NCBI GenBank assembly: GCA_039566865.1
Contig: CM076956.1
Location: 14,891,511 to 14,955,510 of the forward strand
DNA: 64,000 nucleotides
Reading direction: 5' to 3'
DNA from: Aurelia coerulea
Taxonomy: Eukaryota > Cnidaria > Scyphozoa > Semaeostomeae > Ulmaridae
The position numbers and the translations under genes were made by a program. Of this stretch, positions 57,301 through 64,000 are shown one piece after another (within the stretch, counting starts at the first letter, position 1; each line of letters starts with the position of its first letter). The notes under the pieces are model-generated. The model worked only from the letters and a program-made list of their open reading frames with translations. It was not told the origin of the DNA and did not search any database.

Positions 57301-59066
57301 GTCAGTTTTTATCCAGCAAAAATATTTTTCAAATCTTTCTCCATTGTCTTACAAAAGAGCTTTCTTTGGCGAACGCTCTTCCTAGTTCACTTTACCACAG
57401 GTCGGGGTAAAGTGAACTACTTAGCAATTGTTTGATAAAACCAAAATGATGCTGGTAATGCCCGAAAACATGATTTATTTTGCAACTCTAAGGAGTTCTT
57501 TGCATGCCAACACGAAACAAACCCAAAACTTTGACAAGAGTGGTATTGAAAAAAATTAAATGGTGACCTAATGTTGAGAACGATCTTTGCAGGTCAAATA
57601 TTGACCAAAAATTATTGTCAAAGTCACAAATTTGTTTCAGATTGCGAGACCTGAATTCAATTCGATGAACAATAATGGGAATATACTTGGAAAATTATGG
57701 AAAATACTATGTTGTATAAAAATACCAAATCACCACAAAGAGAAACAAGTTCACTTTGCCCTGAAACCTTTGCCCAGAAATAAAATAAAAAATAGTTATA
57801 AATCTGTAACAAATATCAATATTCTAGTTTCGCAGTGATGGCCATTTATCCTTTCCATGTCGATAGCTATACTCGTTTCATGAAATCCCCATAAAATTCT
57901 TGGATCAGTAATCGCCGTTTTGAATGAAGGTCAAAATTAGGCTGTCAAAGTTGTGGAGGTTTTTCAGGGAGCTGGTATGAGAATACATTTCTGTGTCATC
58001 AGAGCGAAAAATTATCCAGCAAATTATGATTTTCTGAAGGCACAATTACGAAGCAACTGAGATTAAAAAAGTCTTCTTCATCTACTAAGTGTTCACATGA
58101 GAAAATGAAAAACTATGGGTAGTTCACTTTACCCCGGTCGAAGCAAAATATCGACTGAATGGTAGATCTTTTAAAATGTAATGTTAGCTGACAAAAAAGT
58201 ATTTCTTGGCCCTTTCCTTTTAGAAAAAGTAAACACATGGTATGTACTTCAAATCGATCAAAACAATTACGGAAATGAATTTCGTCTCGGAGTCAAAAAT
58301 TAAGACCAAAGATAGGAGCCCAAACCTAACAACCATAATTTCCCAAGGTTGTTTTTACTGCCTCGGGTAAACGGATTTTTTGCAACAACAGGAAGGACTA
58401 TTTTGCAGAAATGTTTTCATTTTCTGTGAGCACATGTAACAAAGCATTGGCCATAAATCATGTTTTATCATTGCATGTTTACTTTTGGAGAGAAGCGCGA
58501 ATGTTCTGAGTAGTTCACTTTACCCCGTAGTTCACTTTACCGCGTCTTACCCTATGTTCTCATGTAAACAGAAGGCCAATACGATATGAAATGAACACGG
58601 CCTCGTGTAAACAGAAGGCCAATCCGATATAAAACCAATCCGGTATGAAACGAAAACGGTATTGTGTAAACGGGGCCTAAACTTTCACTTTCTTCCATAG
58701 ATTGTCTTTGTGATCATTACAAACATCGTGCTGACACTTCATGCATTTTGTCAACCATACAGAAACATGATGGCGAATATTGGGGAAACCTTTCTCTTGC
58801 TTTCAATGGCGATAATTGCAACCTTACAGCTGAATGGTACAGATGATTTGGCACAAAGCACATCAAATGCTATTTTCATTGCCAATTTTACATTCATGGT
58901 TTGTTTGTTTCTTTTTCTGCTTTTCCATTTCATAAAGAAGAGGTTGAAGAAAAAATGTGGATTCAAAATATTAGAAGACGAGCAACCGATAACGCCTTAC
59001 AGATCCCGCACTCCCGCCAGAGTCGGTGAATCTCCTACTACTACTTTGGACAATAACGTTACTTAA
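33317..59066 (+). CDS. secreted beta-helix / Cys-rich / multi-pass membrane protein
   Basis: Exons 33317-35134, 36991-37254, 41380-41792, 45584-46308, 54716-54902, 56099-56192 and 58701-59066 join in phase (3867 bp, 1288 residues). Residues 1 to about 27 are a signal peptide. Residues 60-690 have repeated short strands with GGA/SGG turns (GGALAL, GGGMVV, SGGAVAI, AGALKF, GGAMSL, SGGALAV, GGAIFI), many Asn-X-Ser/Thr sites and scattered Cys, as in right-handed beta-helix (pectin-lyase-like) folds. Residues 820-920 are Cys-rich (CVCNS, CKCTRN, CYQCNEGRTGVLCGRCK, CVPCGK), laminin-EGF-like. Membrane segments are near 927-948, 1008-1030, 1048-1070, 1092-1116, 1150-1184 (one or two), 1194-1211 and 1226-1247, with a short basic C-terminal tail. 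I do not recognise a named gene; a cell-surface receptor or adhesion role is inference. The first ATG gives the signal peptide. Confidence 0.88.
35609..35944. repeat. G-run TIR element (GGGGGTACTT family), copy 2
   Basis: Ends CCCGGGGGGGCGGGGGGGTA (35613) and TACCCCCCCCCCCCCCCGGG (to 35943) are inverted. The interior repeats CCTGCTCTAGAAAAA and TGATGAAAA motifs three times. Inside intron 1 of the beta-helix gene. Related to 21268-21570. Confidence 0.75.
37270..37658. mobile_element. MITE (TTTCTTA family), copy 1
   Basis: Ends ACACGTATCTTTTTTTTATA (37272) and TATAGAAAAATACGTGTATA (to about 37658) are inverted, each followed inward by AAGAAACT/AGTTTCTTA. The interior has many AGTTTCTTA units. 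The element begins about 16 bp after the splice donor at 37255. Copy 2 (43808-44166) is the reverse orientation of the same family, and both lie in this gene's introns. Confidence 0.85.
38026..38757. repeat. TIR element with TTCTACCTTTGTCC repeats
   Basis: ACCCCAGGGGCGGGCAAGTA (38032) is loosely inverted as TGCCCGCCCTTGGTACCCCT at about 38731-38750. The interior carries four or more diverged repeats of GGTTCTACCTKTGTCCGCCAAATTT, and toward the right its near-inverse, ACCGGTTTTTGGGACAAA. Non-coding; in intron 2 of the beta-helix gene. Confidence 0.7.
39833..40915. mobile_element. 1.1-kb TIR element
   Basis: The left end TAAAGCACATAGAGAGGCTTCG is loosely paired with right CGATGCTCCTCTATGTCACATTA. 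Both continue into the identical inverted block CGCCCTAAATGGTCAG (about 39853) and CTGACCATTTAGGGCG (about 40880-40895). TIR about 38 bp. Internal open frames (e.g. 40601-40891) show no known domain. Target duplication not resolved. Confidence 0.75.
41905..43336 (+). mobile_element. LINE family X, copy 3 (5'-truncated)
   Basis: A plus-strand ORF2 remnant. It starts with HKHLGVILDSNLSFSAHIKAA, then a short frame disruption near 42030, then an open frame at 42030-42947. That frame has KYLPRHTLNELYKLYVRPHL, RLTLFYKFLNDL, and the C-terminal CPTNDGIEDTEHYLLLCPSF. The catalytic YADD region is missing. The 3' UTR (to 43336) has the stem 43023-43040 with 43108-43126 and the GTATAGTAGAATGTAAGA block before a short A-rich end. 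It lies sense in intron 3 of the beta-helix gene. Confidence 0.9.
43808..44166. mobile_element. MITE (TTTCTTA family), copy 2
   Basis: Reverse-orientation relative of 37270-37658. It starts GTACGCGTATTTTTATATAG, then GAAACTGCCCATAAGAAACT, and ends TTTTTTATAATAAAAAAATA then CGTGTATTG. Internal blocks match copy 1, e.g. GAACATGAAGATTGTTATGG and CCAGTACT.GGAGAATATAA. Identity about 90 percent by eye. Confidence 0.85.
44192..45058. mobile_element. 867-bp TTAA-flanked TIR element with nested hairpins
   Basis: Ends AGGACAGGTCCGGGGTTGGT (44192) and ACCAACCCCGGAGTTGTCCT (to 45058) are inverted; pairing continues through ATGATTGATGATAAA. They are flanked by TTAA at 44188-44191 and 45059-45062. Inside are a palindrome at about 44236-44375 (TCCATGCTGGAAAATATTTGG and its complement), a segment bounded by TTTATTATATGGC and GCCATATAATAAA (44382-44743), and a hairpin of about 95-bp arms (44738-45018). 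The arms pair GCTATGAATGATGTATGATAC with its complement. Frames here (e.g. 44326-44733) are not supported as genes. Confidence 0.85.
46309..48325. other. first part of intron 4 of the beta-helix gene
   Basis: About 2 kb without a supported gene. It is AT-rich, with a TTAACCCTATCTCACCTAGG segment near 46670 that is inverted around 47211-47230 (CCAGGTGAGATAAGGTTAA). That suggests an old TIR element spanning 46668-47232. A pentanucleotide microsatellite (CAAAT)n occupies 47908-47993. The 121-residue frame at 47372-47737 has no recognisable domain and biased low-complexity composition. Confidence 0.55.
47908..47993. repeat. (AATCA)n pentanucleotide microsatellite
   Basis: About 17 near-perfect tandem AATCA units, very uniform, hence young or kept homogeneous. 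In intron 4 of the beta-helix gene, about 330 bp left of the large satellite-bearing element. Confidence 0.92.
48399..50658. mobile_element. 2.26-kb foldback element, TA target
   Basis: The ends CAAGGTGTCCTGAAATAATT (48399) and AATTATTTTGGGACACCCTG (to 50658) are inverted with two to three mismatches and continue through GTGCCC; TA flanks both. Inside, two arms of about 500 bp (about 48465-48965 and 49180-49695) are inverse copies, e.g. AATCAATCACGCTGTAGCTC at 48502. A second palindrome pairs 50080-50200 with 50405-50530 (AGCAACCACTTGTCAGATT). A MITE (49726-50045) is nested between. Frames of about 64 residues at 48479-48673 and 49483-49677 are the two arms and not genes. Confidence 0.85.
49726..50045. 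mobile_element. 320-bp MITE with TTAA target duplication
   Basis: Ends AGGGGCTGGGGTCACGTAA (49726) and TTACGTGACCCAGCCCCT (to 50045), inverted with one extra base, are flanked by TTAA (49722-49725; 50046-50049). Non-coding interior. Same TTAA-AGG end type as 18012-18203 and 44192-45058, but with different inner sequence. Confidence 0.88.
51004..54578. repeat. satellite array, about 35 units of 102/103 bp
   Basis: The monomer begins TATATTCAAGTTAACTATCA, then AGGRACATTTTGARAGTRATTA, TTGATGAA and TCACATCGCTGAATCCAACC, and ends TCTGTATACTTTTTCTTC. Two main subtypes alternate in blocks: 103 bp (GATGAAAGATAAATTC) and 102 bp (GATGAAGATMAATTC). Other variants are CCTTTTTTCC for CTTTTTCTTC and GGGACA for GGAACA. 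Unit identity is mostly above 95 percent. Subtypes recur in the same order in places (e.g. 51610-51830 and 53550-53770), which indicates block amplification. No frame is kept open across units. Confidence 0.96.
55085..55612. repeat. foldback element (GATTTGAGCCCTATG family), copy 1
   Basis: The right end AGATTTGAGCCCTATG (to 55612) and a degraded left end (about 55095) bracket inverted arms. TTTAAATCTGCCATGGAA near 55189 and TTCCATGGCAGATTTA near 55504 are complements, as are AAAATGGCGGCA and TGCCGCCATTTT. It lies in intron 5 of the beta-helix gene. A better-preserved copy is at 61331-61746. Confidence 0.8.
56288..56697. repeat. tandem duplication, two units of about 203 bp
   Basis: ATTGACATCTAATTTGAGAC occurs near 56327 and 56523. 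The block through GGTATACCGGAARCTCGTAG and GGCTCTGAAAGATGAGTGAT is repeated with few changes. A recent duplication inside intron 6 of the beta-helix gene, about 100 bp after its sixth exon. Non-coding. Confidence 0.9.
56914..58680. mobile_element. TIR element (TAAGGCCCCGTTTACACG), interrupted
   Basis: Ends TAAGGCCCCGTTTACACGAT (56914) and ATTGTGTAAACGGGGCCTAA (to 58680) are inverted; pairing goes on through ACCGTTTTC. The interior repeats ATCGGATTGG and CGATATGAAA. A 1364-bp element of family T is inserted at 57191-58554; without it this one is about 400 bp. Its right end is 20 bp upstream of the last exon of the beta-helix gene. Confidence 0.85.
57191..58554. mobile_element. 1.36-kb TIR element (family T, copy 2)
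   Basis: TIRs of 27 bp: TAGGGTAAGACGGGGTAAAG then TGAACTA (57191-57217), with the complement at 58528-58554 (one mismatch). The end module TAGTTCACTTTACCSCG is present twice in tandem at the right (58511-58527, 58528-58544). It recurs internally (about 57405 inverted; about 58120). Terminal TA fits a TA duplication. Shares the GGGTARGRYGGGGTAA end with 17258-18479. No transposase recognised; small frames at 57220-57435 and 57632-57838 have no known domain. Confidence 0.88.
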
Positions 59067-60693
59067 CTTTTCTTACAAGCATAGGTTCCAAATCTTTAAA
59101 TTGCTATAAAAAGGATGGGTCTAAATCGTAAACCTGAAAAGTGACAGACTTTTGCTTCATACCATATTGGACATTCATAAACTAAGCTTTTCTTGAAAAT
59201 TTTTCAGTGATTCCTCAAAAGATTTAGAATCTACAATGGTTTTAAGGTTTTTCAATCTTTTTACTAATTCTTAAGAAAGAAGTAAACAGTCTAATTCTGA
59301 AACTATTGAAGATTTCAGAAATACAAACAGTAGAATTATAGCAAAATAGCCTACGTTTCTTTGAAGCCATTCATTTCAAAGAAATAGGTCACAGAATTTT
59401 GCACCAACCTTTTTAACCCTATAGTGGTCAGTCTATCTGACATGTCATATCTAACTCTTGACTGGTAATAGGTAGAGTAACCAGATTTGGTGTGGTGATA
59501 GATCCAGACATGTACTTTGTAAAAATGTAAAAATGAACTGAAAATTTATCATCATTAATGTGTACGTCTGCATTTTCCTTTGTATGGTCATGAACAGCAG
59601 CAAAATTGGGCAAATCAGGAAACATGCAATAAAAACAAGATCTGGAGCACAATTTCCATCCAAAAAGCATGAGAATTATGATAAACTACATCAATAAACA
59701 CTAGTCTGCAAAGGTAATTTGCAAAAAAATGCAATTTTAAGCATTTTTCTCGCGAAAATCGTAATTTAAGAATATGCGATGATTCCGAAAAATCGTCCCC
59801 CCCCGCTCCCCTCATTCGTTGAAATATTTCAATGAACCTTTACTAGCAGTAGCACAATAGGTAGCTGCAAAAGTCACAAAGCTTCGTTGCCATAAACTTC
59901 TTCATTGCAGAGTTATCTCAAAAAATATACCTGGGGGCCCCTCCCCTGTCCAAAATAGGGTTAAAGATTTGGAGCTTATCCTGTTCGCACCCATGTGGGA
60001 TGATAAGAAGAAATTGATTGTTTATATTATGATGCTGCACCGTATTTTGTTGGATATTATTCCCAAAATGAATTTTGCTAATTTGAGTAGTAGTAGGAGT
60101 AGTTAGTTGAGATTTTTGGAGCAACCAGGCATTGTTGTAAATCTGCTGCGTGGCCCTTGGATTGTTGTTTATCTTTGAAAGATAGTTGCTGGCTTTCTTG
60201 TCAACTACCGGGTGAGTCAGAAAAAAGAATCCCCGCTTGGAATGCCATTGCTCCGTGAATATCAAAGCAATAATATTCAAAACAGTCTTGTTTTATTGCC
60301 AATATGTTCAATTAGGTTCAGTAATTTACCCGGCCTTAATCGGCCATTTCTTCACGTGGATATGGGTGATTTTCTGCAGAAAGCCCTTTCCAAAAACCTG
60401 CAAAAACGAATGAAAACGATGAGCAAATTTTCCTTCCTAAAATTGATGACACTCACATAAATTCATGCATTTTGTCCTCTTGGGAGAATGGCATCCCCCT
60501 GAATAGGTCATCGATACCAGGGGGAGGACTTGTTCATCCTCCCAAGAGGATAGCACGTGCTAAAGCGTCCACAAGTCATTGCTGTAAGGCCACTGTAAGT
60601 AAGGCAGAAATTTTTGGGAAATTTGTTCATGATTTTAGGCACGTTTTGAATGTGTTTTGAAGAGGCTTTCTCGACAAAATCCCTCATGATTTC

Positions 60694-60830
60694 AGAATGG
60701 AGTGGCCGATTTCAGTCAGGTAAATTTTATAGTAGATTTGAACATTTCTACCATTAAACTATATATTTTCCGATATCATTGTCTTGATATCCAGGGAGCC
60801 GTAACCTTTCAAACGGGGATTCTTTTTTCT
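60694..60830. repeat. diverged single copy of the 177-bp repeat
   Basis: GGAGTGGCCGATTT, TCAGTCAGGTAAATT, ACCATTAAACTATATA, CTTGATATCCAGGGAGC and TTTCAAACGGGGATT match the array at 6877-7978 in order. Identity about 75-80 percent by eye. It shows that the unit exists as a dispersed repeat and is not private to the HDAC3 intron. Confidence 0.85.
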
Positions 60831-61330
60831 GCCTCATCCGGTAGAGCGCAAGTGTCGAAATCTTCCCGTCCCTATAATGAGTCAATAAGGTCAACAAACG
60901 CAAGGCAAATAAATCGTTTCAATTAAAGGGGCAGTTGCACTGTTCTAGCATATTTCTCACATATTTGCAAATTTTTGTAGGTTTTATCCTGGTTATCTGT
61001 AAGATAACTTAACAAAACAAAGACCGTTTTCAGATAATTAAGTATCAGAGAGTTCACTCCAACCCTTAACACTTCTAACGCTGCAATGATTACAATGAGG
61101 CAGATTTGGCGAATATGGTTGGAGGCGTTTGTTGCTGGGATTGGCTAGTTGTAATTTTGAAATCGCTAACAAAAGGCCTGGCCTCTGAATGATTACGAGA
61201 CCATTATGCTCTTGGGTCACACTTTATTCTTTGAAAAAAGGAGCCAGATCGTTATCAGCTGGTTGATGTTCAGTGTACAGCGAAATTATTGATTCTTGTC
61301 TAATTCTATTCTTTTCCGTTGTTTTATCCA

Positions 61331-61746
61331 ACATAGGGCTCAAATCTTTAAAAAGGTCGGTGTAAAATTCTATTGCAGTTTTCTTTGACATAAATGGCTT
61401 GGAAAGAACATAGCGTTTTTTGCTGTAAATCTGCCGTGGAAATTTATTGATATCTTGCCAAAGGGCGAACAAACGTATAGCTTTCAAGAAAACCATAGTT
61501 TATGAAGGTCTACAATATGGTGAAAAGCAGAAATCAGTATCTTTTCTGGTTTAGGATTTAGAAATTTGATGACGTCATAGCCTCCAATTTGATAAATGCC
61601 GCCATTTTGAAACTAATCAAGATATCAATGAATTTCCACGGCAGATTTACAGCAAAAAACGCAATGTTCCTTTCAAGCCATTTATGTCAAAGAAAACTGC
61701 AATAGAATTTTACACCGACCTTTTTAAAGATTTGAGCCCTATGTTG
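61331..61746. repeat. foldback element (GATTTGAGCCCTATG family), copy 2
   Basis: Ends CATAGGGCTCAAATCTTTAA (61331) and TTAAAGATTTGAGCCCTATG (to 61744) are perfect inverses. Arms of about 150 bp pair, e.g. TCTGCCGTGGAAATTTATTG with its near-complement CATTGAATTTCCACGGCAGA. The spacer is about 100 bp. The minus frame at 61224-61496 runs through one arm and is not a gene. Confidence 0.9.
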
Positions 61747-62423
61747 TCTAGCATAAGTAAAACTCTGACCAACTTTTGAGCTAGGCATAATAAAGCTTCC
61801 AATCTGATGAAATATTTCTGTCCGTTTGCTACACCTAAAGTTTGATGTAAATACCTTGATCTTGGTTTTCTTCGTAGAGTCGAAGTTGGACCTTGATTGA
61901 CTGATTAATGCTCGAATCATTTGATCAGTCAATCTGGGTAGTTTCTGAAGGTTTTTGTTGAATCATTTCAAATCTCTAATGATTTGAAGTGGATGTTTTT
62001 TACATTCCGGCTTGTCAGAAAAAGCATCCGTCTTAGAGGGTCACCGTAAGGGACCGGTCATTAATCCAGGGAAGGGTTGAGGGGTTTAAGATTTTACTTC
62101 TCAAAGAAAGAGGGAACGAAAAATTAAGCCATTTTAAAGAGGGGCTATGAAATAGTTTTAGGTCAGGGAAATTGGTCATTCAAGAAGTAAAACATAGTTC
62201 TACAGTTCCTAATTGAAACGTTGTTCATTCCTAACTCGAGTTAATGCAAATATTTACTTAAATCCTTCAGGTTTATGCTCTTTCTGAACAGTGACAATGT
62301 AAATATTTATGCGATTGAAATCATGCCAGTATATAATGACAGTTTAACCATATATATATGGTGTATTAGGAGAGTAACTGAAATGCTTTCTGTCATATTT
62401 GAGGGGGAACCAATGTTTTCAGG

Positions 62424-63187
62424 TAAGGCCTGGGCTACACGATACTGGATTGCTTTTCGCATCGGATTGGTTTCAACCCATCTGCGTCAAAATCGCACCG
62501 TTTTCACTGCAGTTACACGACACCGGATTTCCTAGCCTGATTACCAGACCCCGTCTGGTTATCAGGCTACGGATTTCCATGAACCCATTTTGATTGCAGT
62601 TACACGACACCGAGTCACCCTGCACTGCGAAGTCTAAATTTATTGTCTTTGACACCTGCGACGCCCAAATGGAGTGGGGTCACATCGGATCGGTGCAGTT
62701 ACACGAGCAAATGGAGTCGTGTCATACCAGATTGGTGCAGATCGGTGAGTGGCCGAGCGGCTTAATCAGTTTCCGTCAGGAGACTGAAGTTAAGCTCGGT
62801 CGAATGAGGTCAAACTCCGGATGGGTGACCTCGGAGGCTTGGCTTCGCAACTCACCTCGCCGTCCTTCGGAAGGGACGTTAAACTAGGGGTCCCGTGCCT
62901 GGATGCGGCATGCACAGTGGGCTTAAATTAGCTTTAAGTAGCTAGAAATACTTCCTGCCCACTCAAAATGAATTACTGAAAAAAAGAAAAAAATGTTACA
63001 CGAGATGGAATGCGGAGCGGAGGGCATCGGATTCATTTTCACCTCATCTCCAGAGTGGAGTGGTTTCACTCCGCGAAAACGGAGTGGAGTGACACCGGAT
63101 TGCCTCGTCGTATAACTGCACCCCCCTATCCGATGCGAAAAGTAATCCGGTGTGTGATGAATCCGGTATCGTGTAACTGCGGCCTAA
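62424..63187. mobile_element. TIR element (GGCC..TACACGATAC family) with nested SINE
   Basis: Left TAAGGCCTGGGCTACACGAT (62424); right ATCGTGTAACTGCGGCCTAA (to about 63187). The interior has repeated GCAGTTACACGACACCG and ATCGGATTGG motifs, as in 56914-58680. Interrupted by the 5S/tRNA-like SINE at 62743-62994 and by a small CTAGCCTGATTACCAGAC palindrome near 62533-62572. Confidence 0.8.
62743..62994 (+). mobile_element. 5S rRNA/tRNA-like SINE
   Basis: The head GTGAGTGGCCGAGCGGCTTAA resembles a Leu/Ser-tRNA box A region. It is followed by GAAGTTAAGCTCGGTCG and CCGGATGGGTGACCTCGG, which match box A and box C of 5S rRNA in the right order and near-native spacing. The body has CGTCCTTCGGAAGGGACGTT, a small stem, then GGGGTCCCGTGCCTGG. 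It ends in an A-rich tail (about 62979-62993). Promoter parts fit pol III transcription. It is a retroposon and not a 5S gene: 5' and 3' stems are absent. Confidence 0.8.
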
Positions 63188-63499
63188 ATCAGAGATGAGA
63201 ACCAAGAATCGATCTACTGTTTGGGCGAATCTATTCATTTCTCGTTATGCATTATCATAGCTTACGTGCCATGTAAAACATGGAATTTATAAGAAGTATG
63301 AAAGTATCGTAAACGTATGAAGATATCAAATGAGACATCATTGTAAATTGTATTGAGGTTTTAGTTTTTGATATACATTTTAGCGATAACTTTTAGAAAA
63401 TATTTTTGTCGCAAGATATATGTTTGAAATTCATCTTTATAAGTTATGTTTATATTTGAATGAACTTGACTTAATTTCGCATTTTACAAAGACGTAGAG

Positions 63500-64000
63500 C
63501 CTATTTTCGGTAAAAGGCAAAGGGTATATACTTACTTTTTGGCCTAAAATCAGTATTCTCAAATAGGGCCTATTTTCGGAAAAAAATCAAAGAGTATAGC
63601 CTTACCTTTTTGCCAAAATCTATATTCTCAAAATGGGCCTATTTTCGGGAAAAAGCAAAGGGTATAGCCTTACATATTGGCCTAAAATCAGCATTTCCAG
63701 GAAAGGGCCTATTTTCGGAAAAAACAAAGGGTATAGACTTACCTTTTGGTCCAAAATCGGTATTTCCAAAAAAGGCCTATTTTTCGAAAAAGTCAAAGGG
63801 TATAGCCTTACTTTTTGACCAAAAATCGGTATTTCCAAAAAGGGCATATTTTTCGGAAAAAGCAAAGGGTATAGCCTTACTTTTTGACCAAAAATCGGCA
63901 TTTCCAAAAAGGGCCTATTTTTCGAAAAATCAAAGGGTATAGCCTTACTTTTTGACCAAAAATCGGTATTTCCAAAAAGGGACTATTTTTCGAAAAATCA
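63500..64000. repeat. 66-70-bp tandem repeat, runs off the right edge
   Basis: About eight units with the core GGCCTATTTTTCGRAAAA, CAAAGGGTATAGCCTTAC, TTTTTGRCCAAAAATC, and GGTATTTCCAAAAA. Units diverge more at the left (63500-63700) than at the right, so the array is being homogenised toward the right or grew that way. Several frames on both strands stay open for 60-110 residues because units lack stops. This is not taken as coding. Confidence 0.9.

Larger units (their letters stand above)
59067..62423. other. intergenic, downstream of the beta-helix gene
   Basis: No supported gene. It contains a candidate AATAAA at about 59693-59698, a diverged fragment of the GATTTGAGCCCTATG foldback near 59180-59425, and a TACCGGGTGAGTCAGAAAAA end motif at about 60207. 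That motif also occurs, diverged, at 27786 inside RCL1 intron 4. An imperfect palindrome (CCTCTTGGGAG against CTCCCAAGAGG) lies at about 60477-60555. A single diverged unit of the 177-bp HDAC3-intron repeat is at 60694-60830. Confidence 0.65.

Noticed and set aside
59918..60280. 120-residue open frame, minus strand
   Set aside because: Asn/Gln-rich translation of an AT-rich intergenic stretch that includes a TIR end motif; no motif, no start context.
62760..62860. Possible 5S rRNA gene
   Set aside because: Only the internal promoter region matches; the terminal stem and overall length are wrong and an A-rich tail follows.

Overview
This window looks like nuclear DNA of an invertebrate animal, most probably an anthozoan cnidarian such as a stony coral. 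The reasons are AT-rich spliced genes with short exons and long introns, two conserved metazoan genes, a large secreted beta-helix/multi-membrane-pass protein of a type I associate with cnidarian genomes, and very many terminal-inverted-repeat (TIR) transposons, foldback elements, tRNA- and 5S-derived SINEs and non-LTR retrotransposons. The species is inferred from gene content only; no search was run.

Three protein-coding genes can be assembled, all on the + strand. (1) 720-9813: the last eight coding exons of a class I histone deacetylase, best matching HDAC3; its 5' exons lie left of the window. (2) 22334-31411: a complete nine-exon RCL1 (RNA 3'-terminal phosphate cyclase-like protein, 18S rRNA processing), 379 codons. 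(3) 33317-59066: a complete seven-exon gene, 1288 codons, for a protein with a signal peptide, a right-handed beta-helix ectodomain, a cysteine-rich laminin-EGF-like segment and about seven membrane segments. The three genes do not appear functionally linked.

Most of the rest is mobile DNA, often nested. Between HDAC3 and RCL1, 12.8-21.1 kb holds one CR1/L2-like LINE whose 5' half is inverted relative to its 3' half. It was later hit by a 2.27 kb foldback element (13146-15410), a tail fragment of a second LINE family (about 15925-16270) and a 1.2 kb TIR element (17258-18479) that itself carries a TTAA-flanked MITE (18012-18203). RCL1 intron 1 holds a second copy of that LINE interrupted by a 1215-bp piggyBac-like element with perfect TTAA target duplication. 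Intron 4 of the beta-helix gene (46309-54715) holds a large TIR element, about 48326-54602. Inside it are a nested foldback, a nested TTAA MITE and an array of about 35 copies of a 102/103-bp satellite whose monomer matches the element's own subterminal sequence. The last intron of this gene carries a TIR element ending 20 bp before the final exon, so the element may supply the branch point.

The right end (59067-64000) is intergenic: foldback and TIR elements, a 5S/tRNA-like SINE inserted in a MITE, and a 66-70-bp tandem repeat running off the edge. No CRISPR array, operon or prokaryote-type system is present. The observations most worth following are the TIR-derived satellite, the inverted and multiply interrupted LINE, compensatory changes in a LINE 3' stem, related TIR elements with a duplicated end module, and the architecture of the beta-helix protein.
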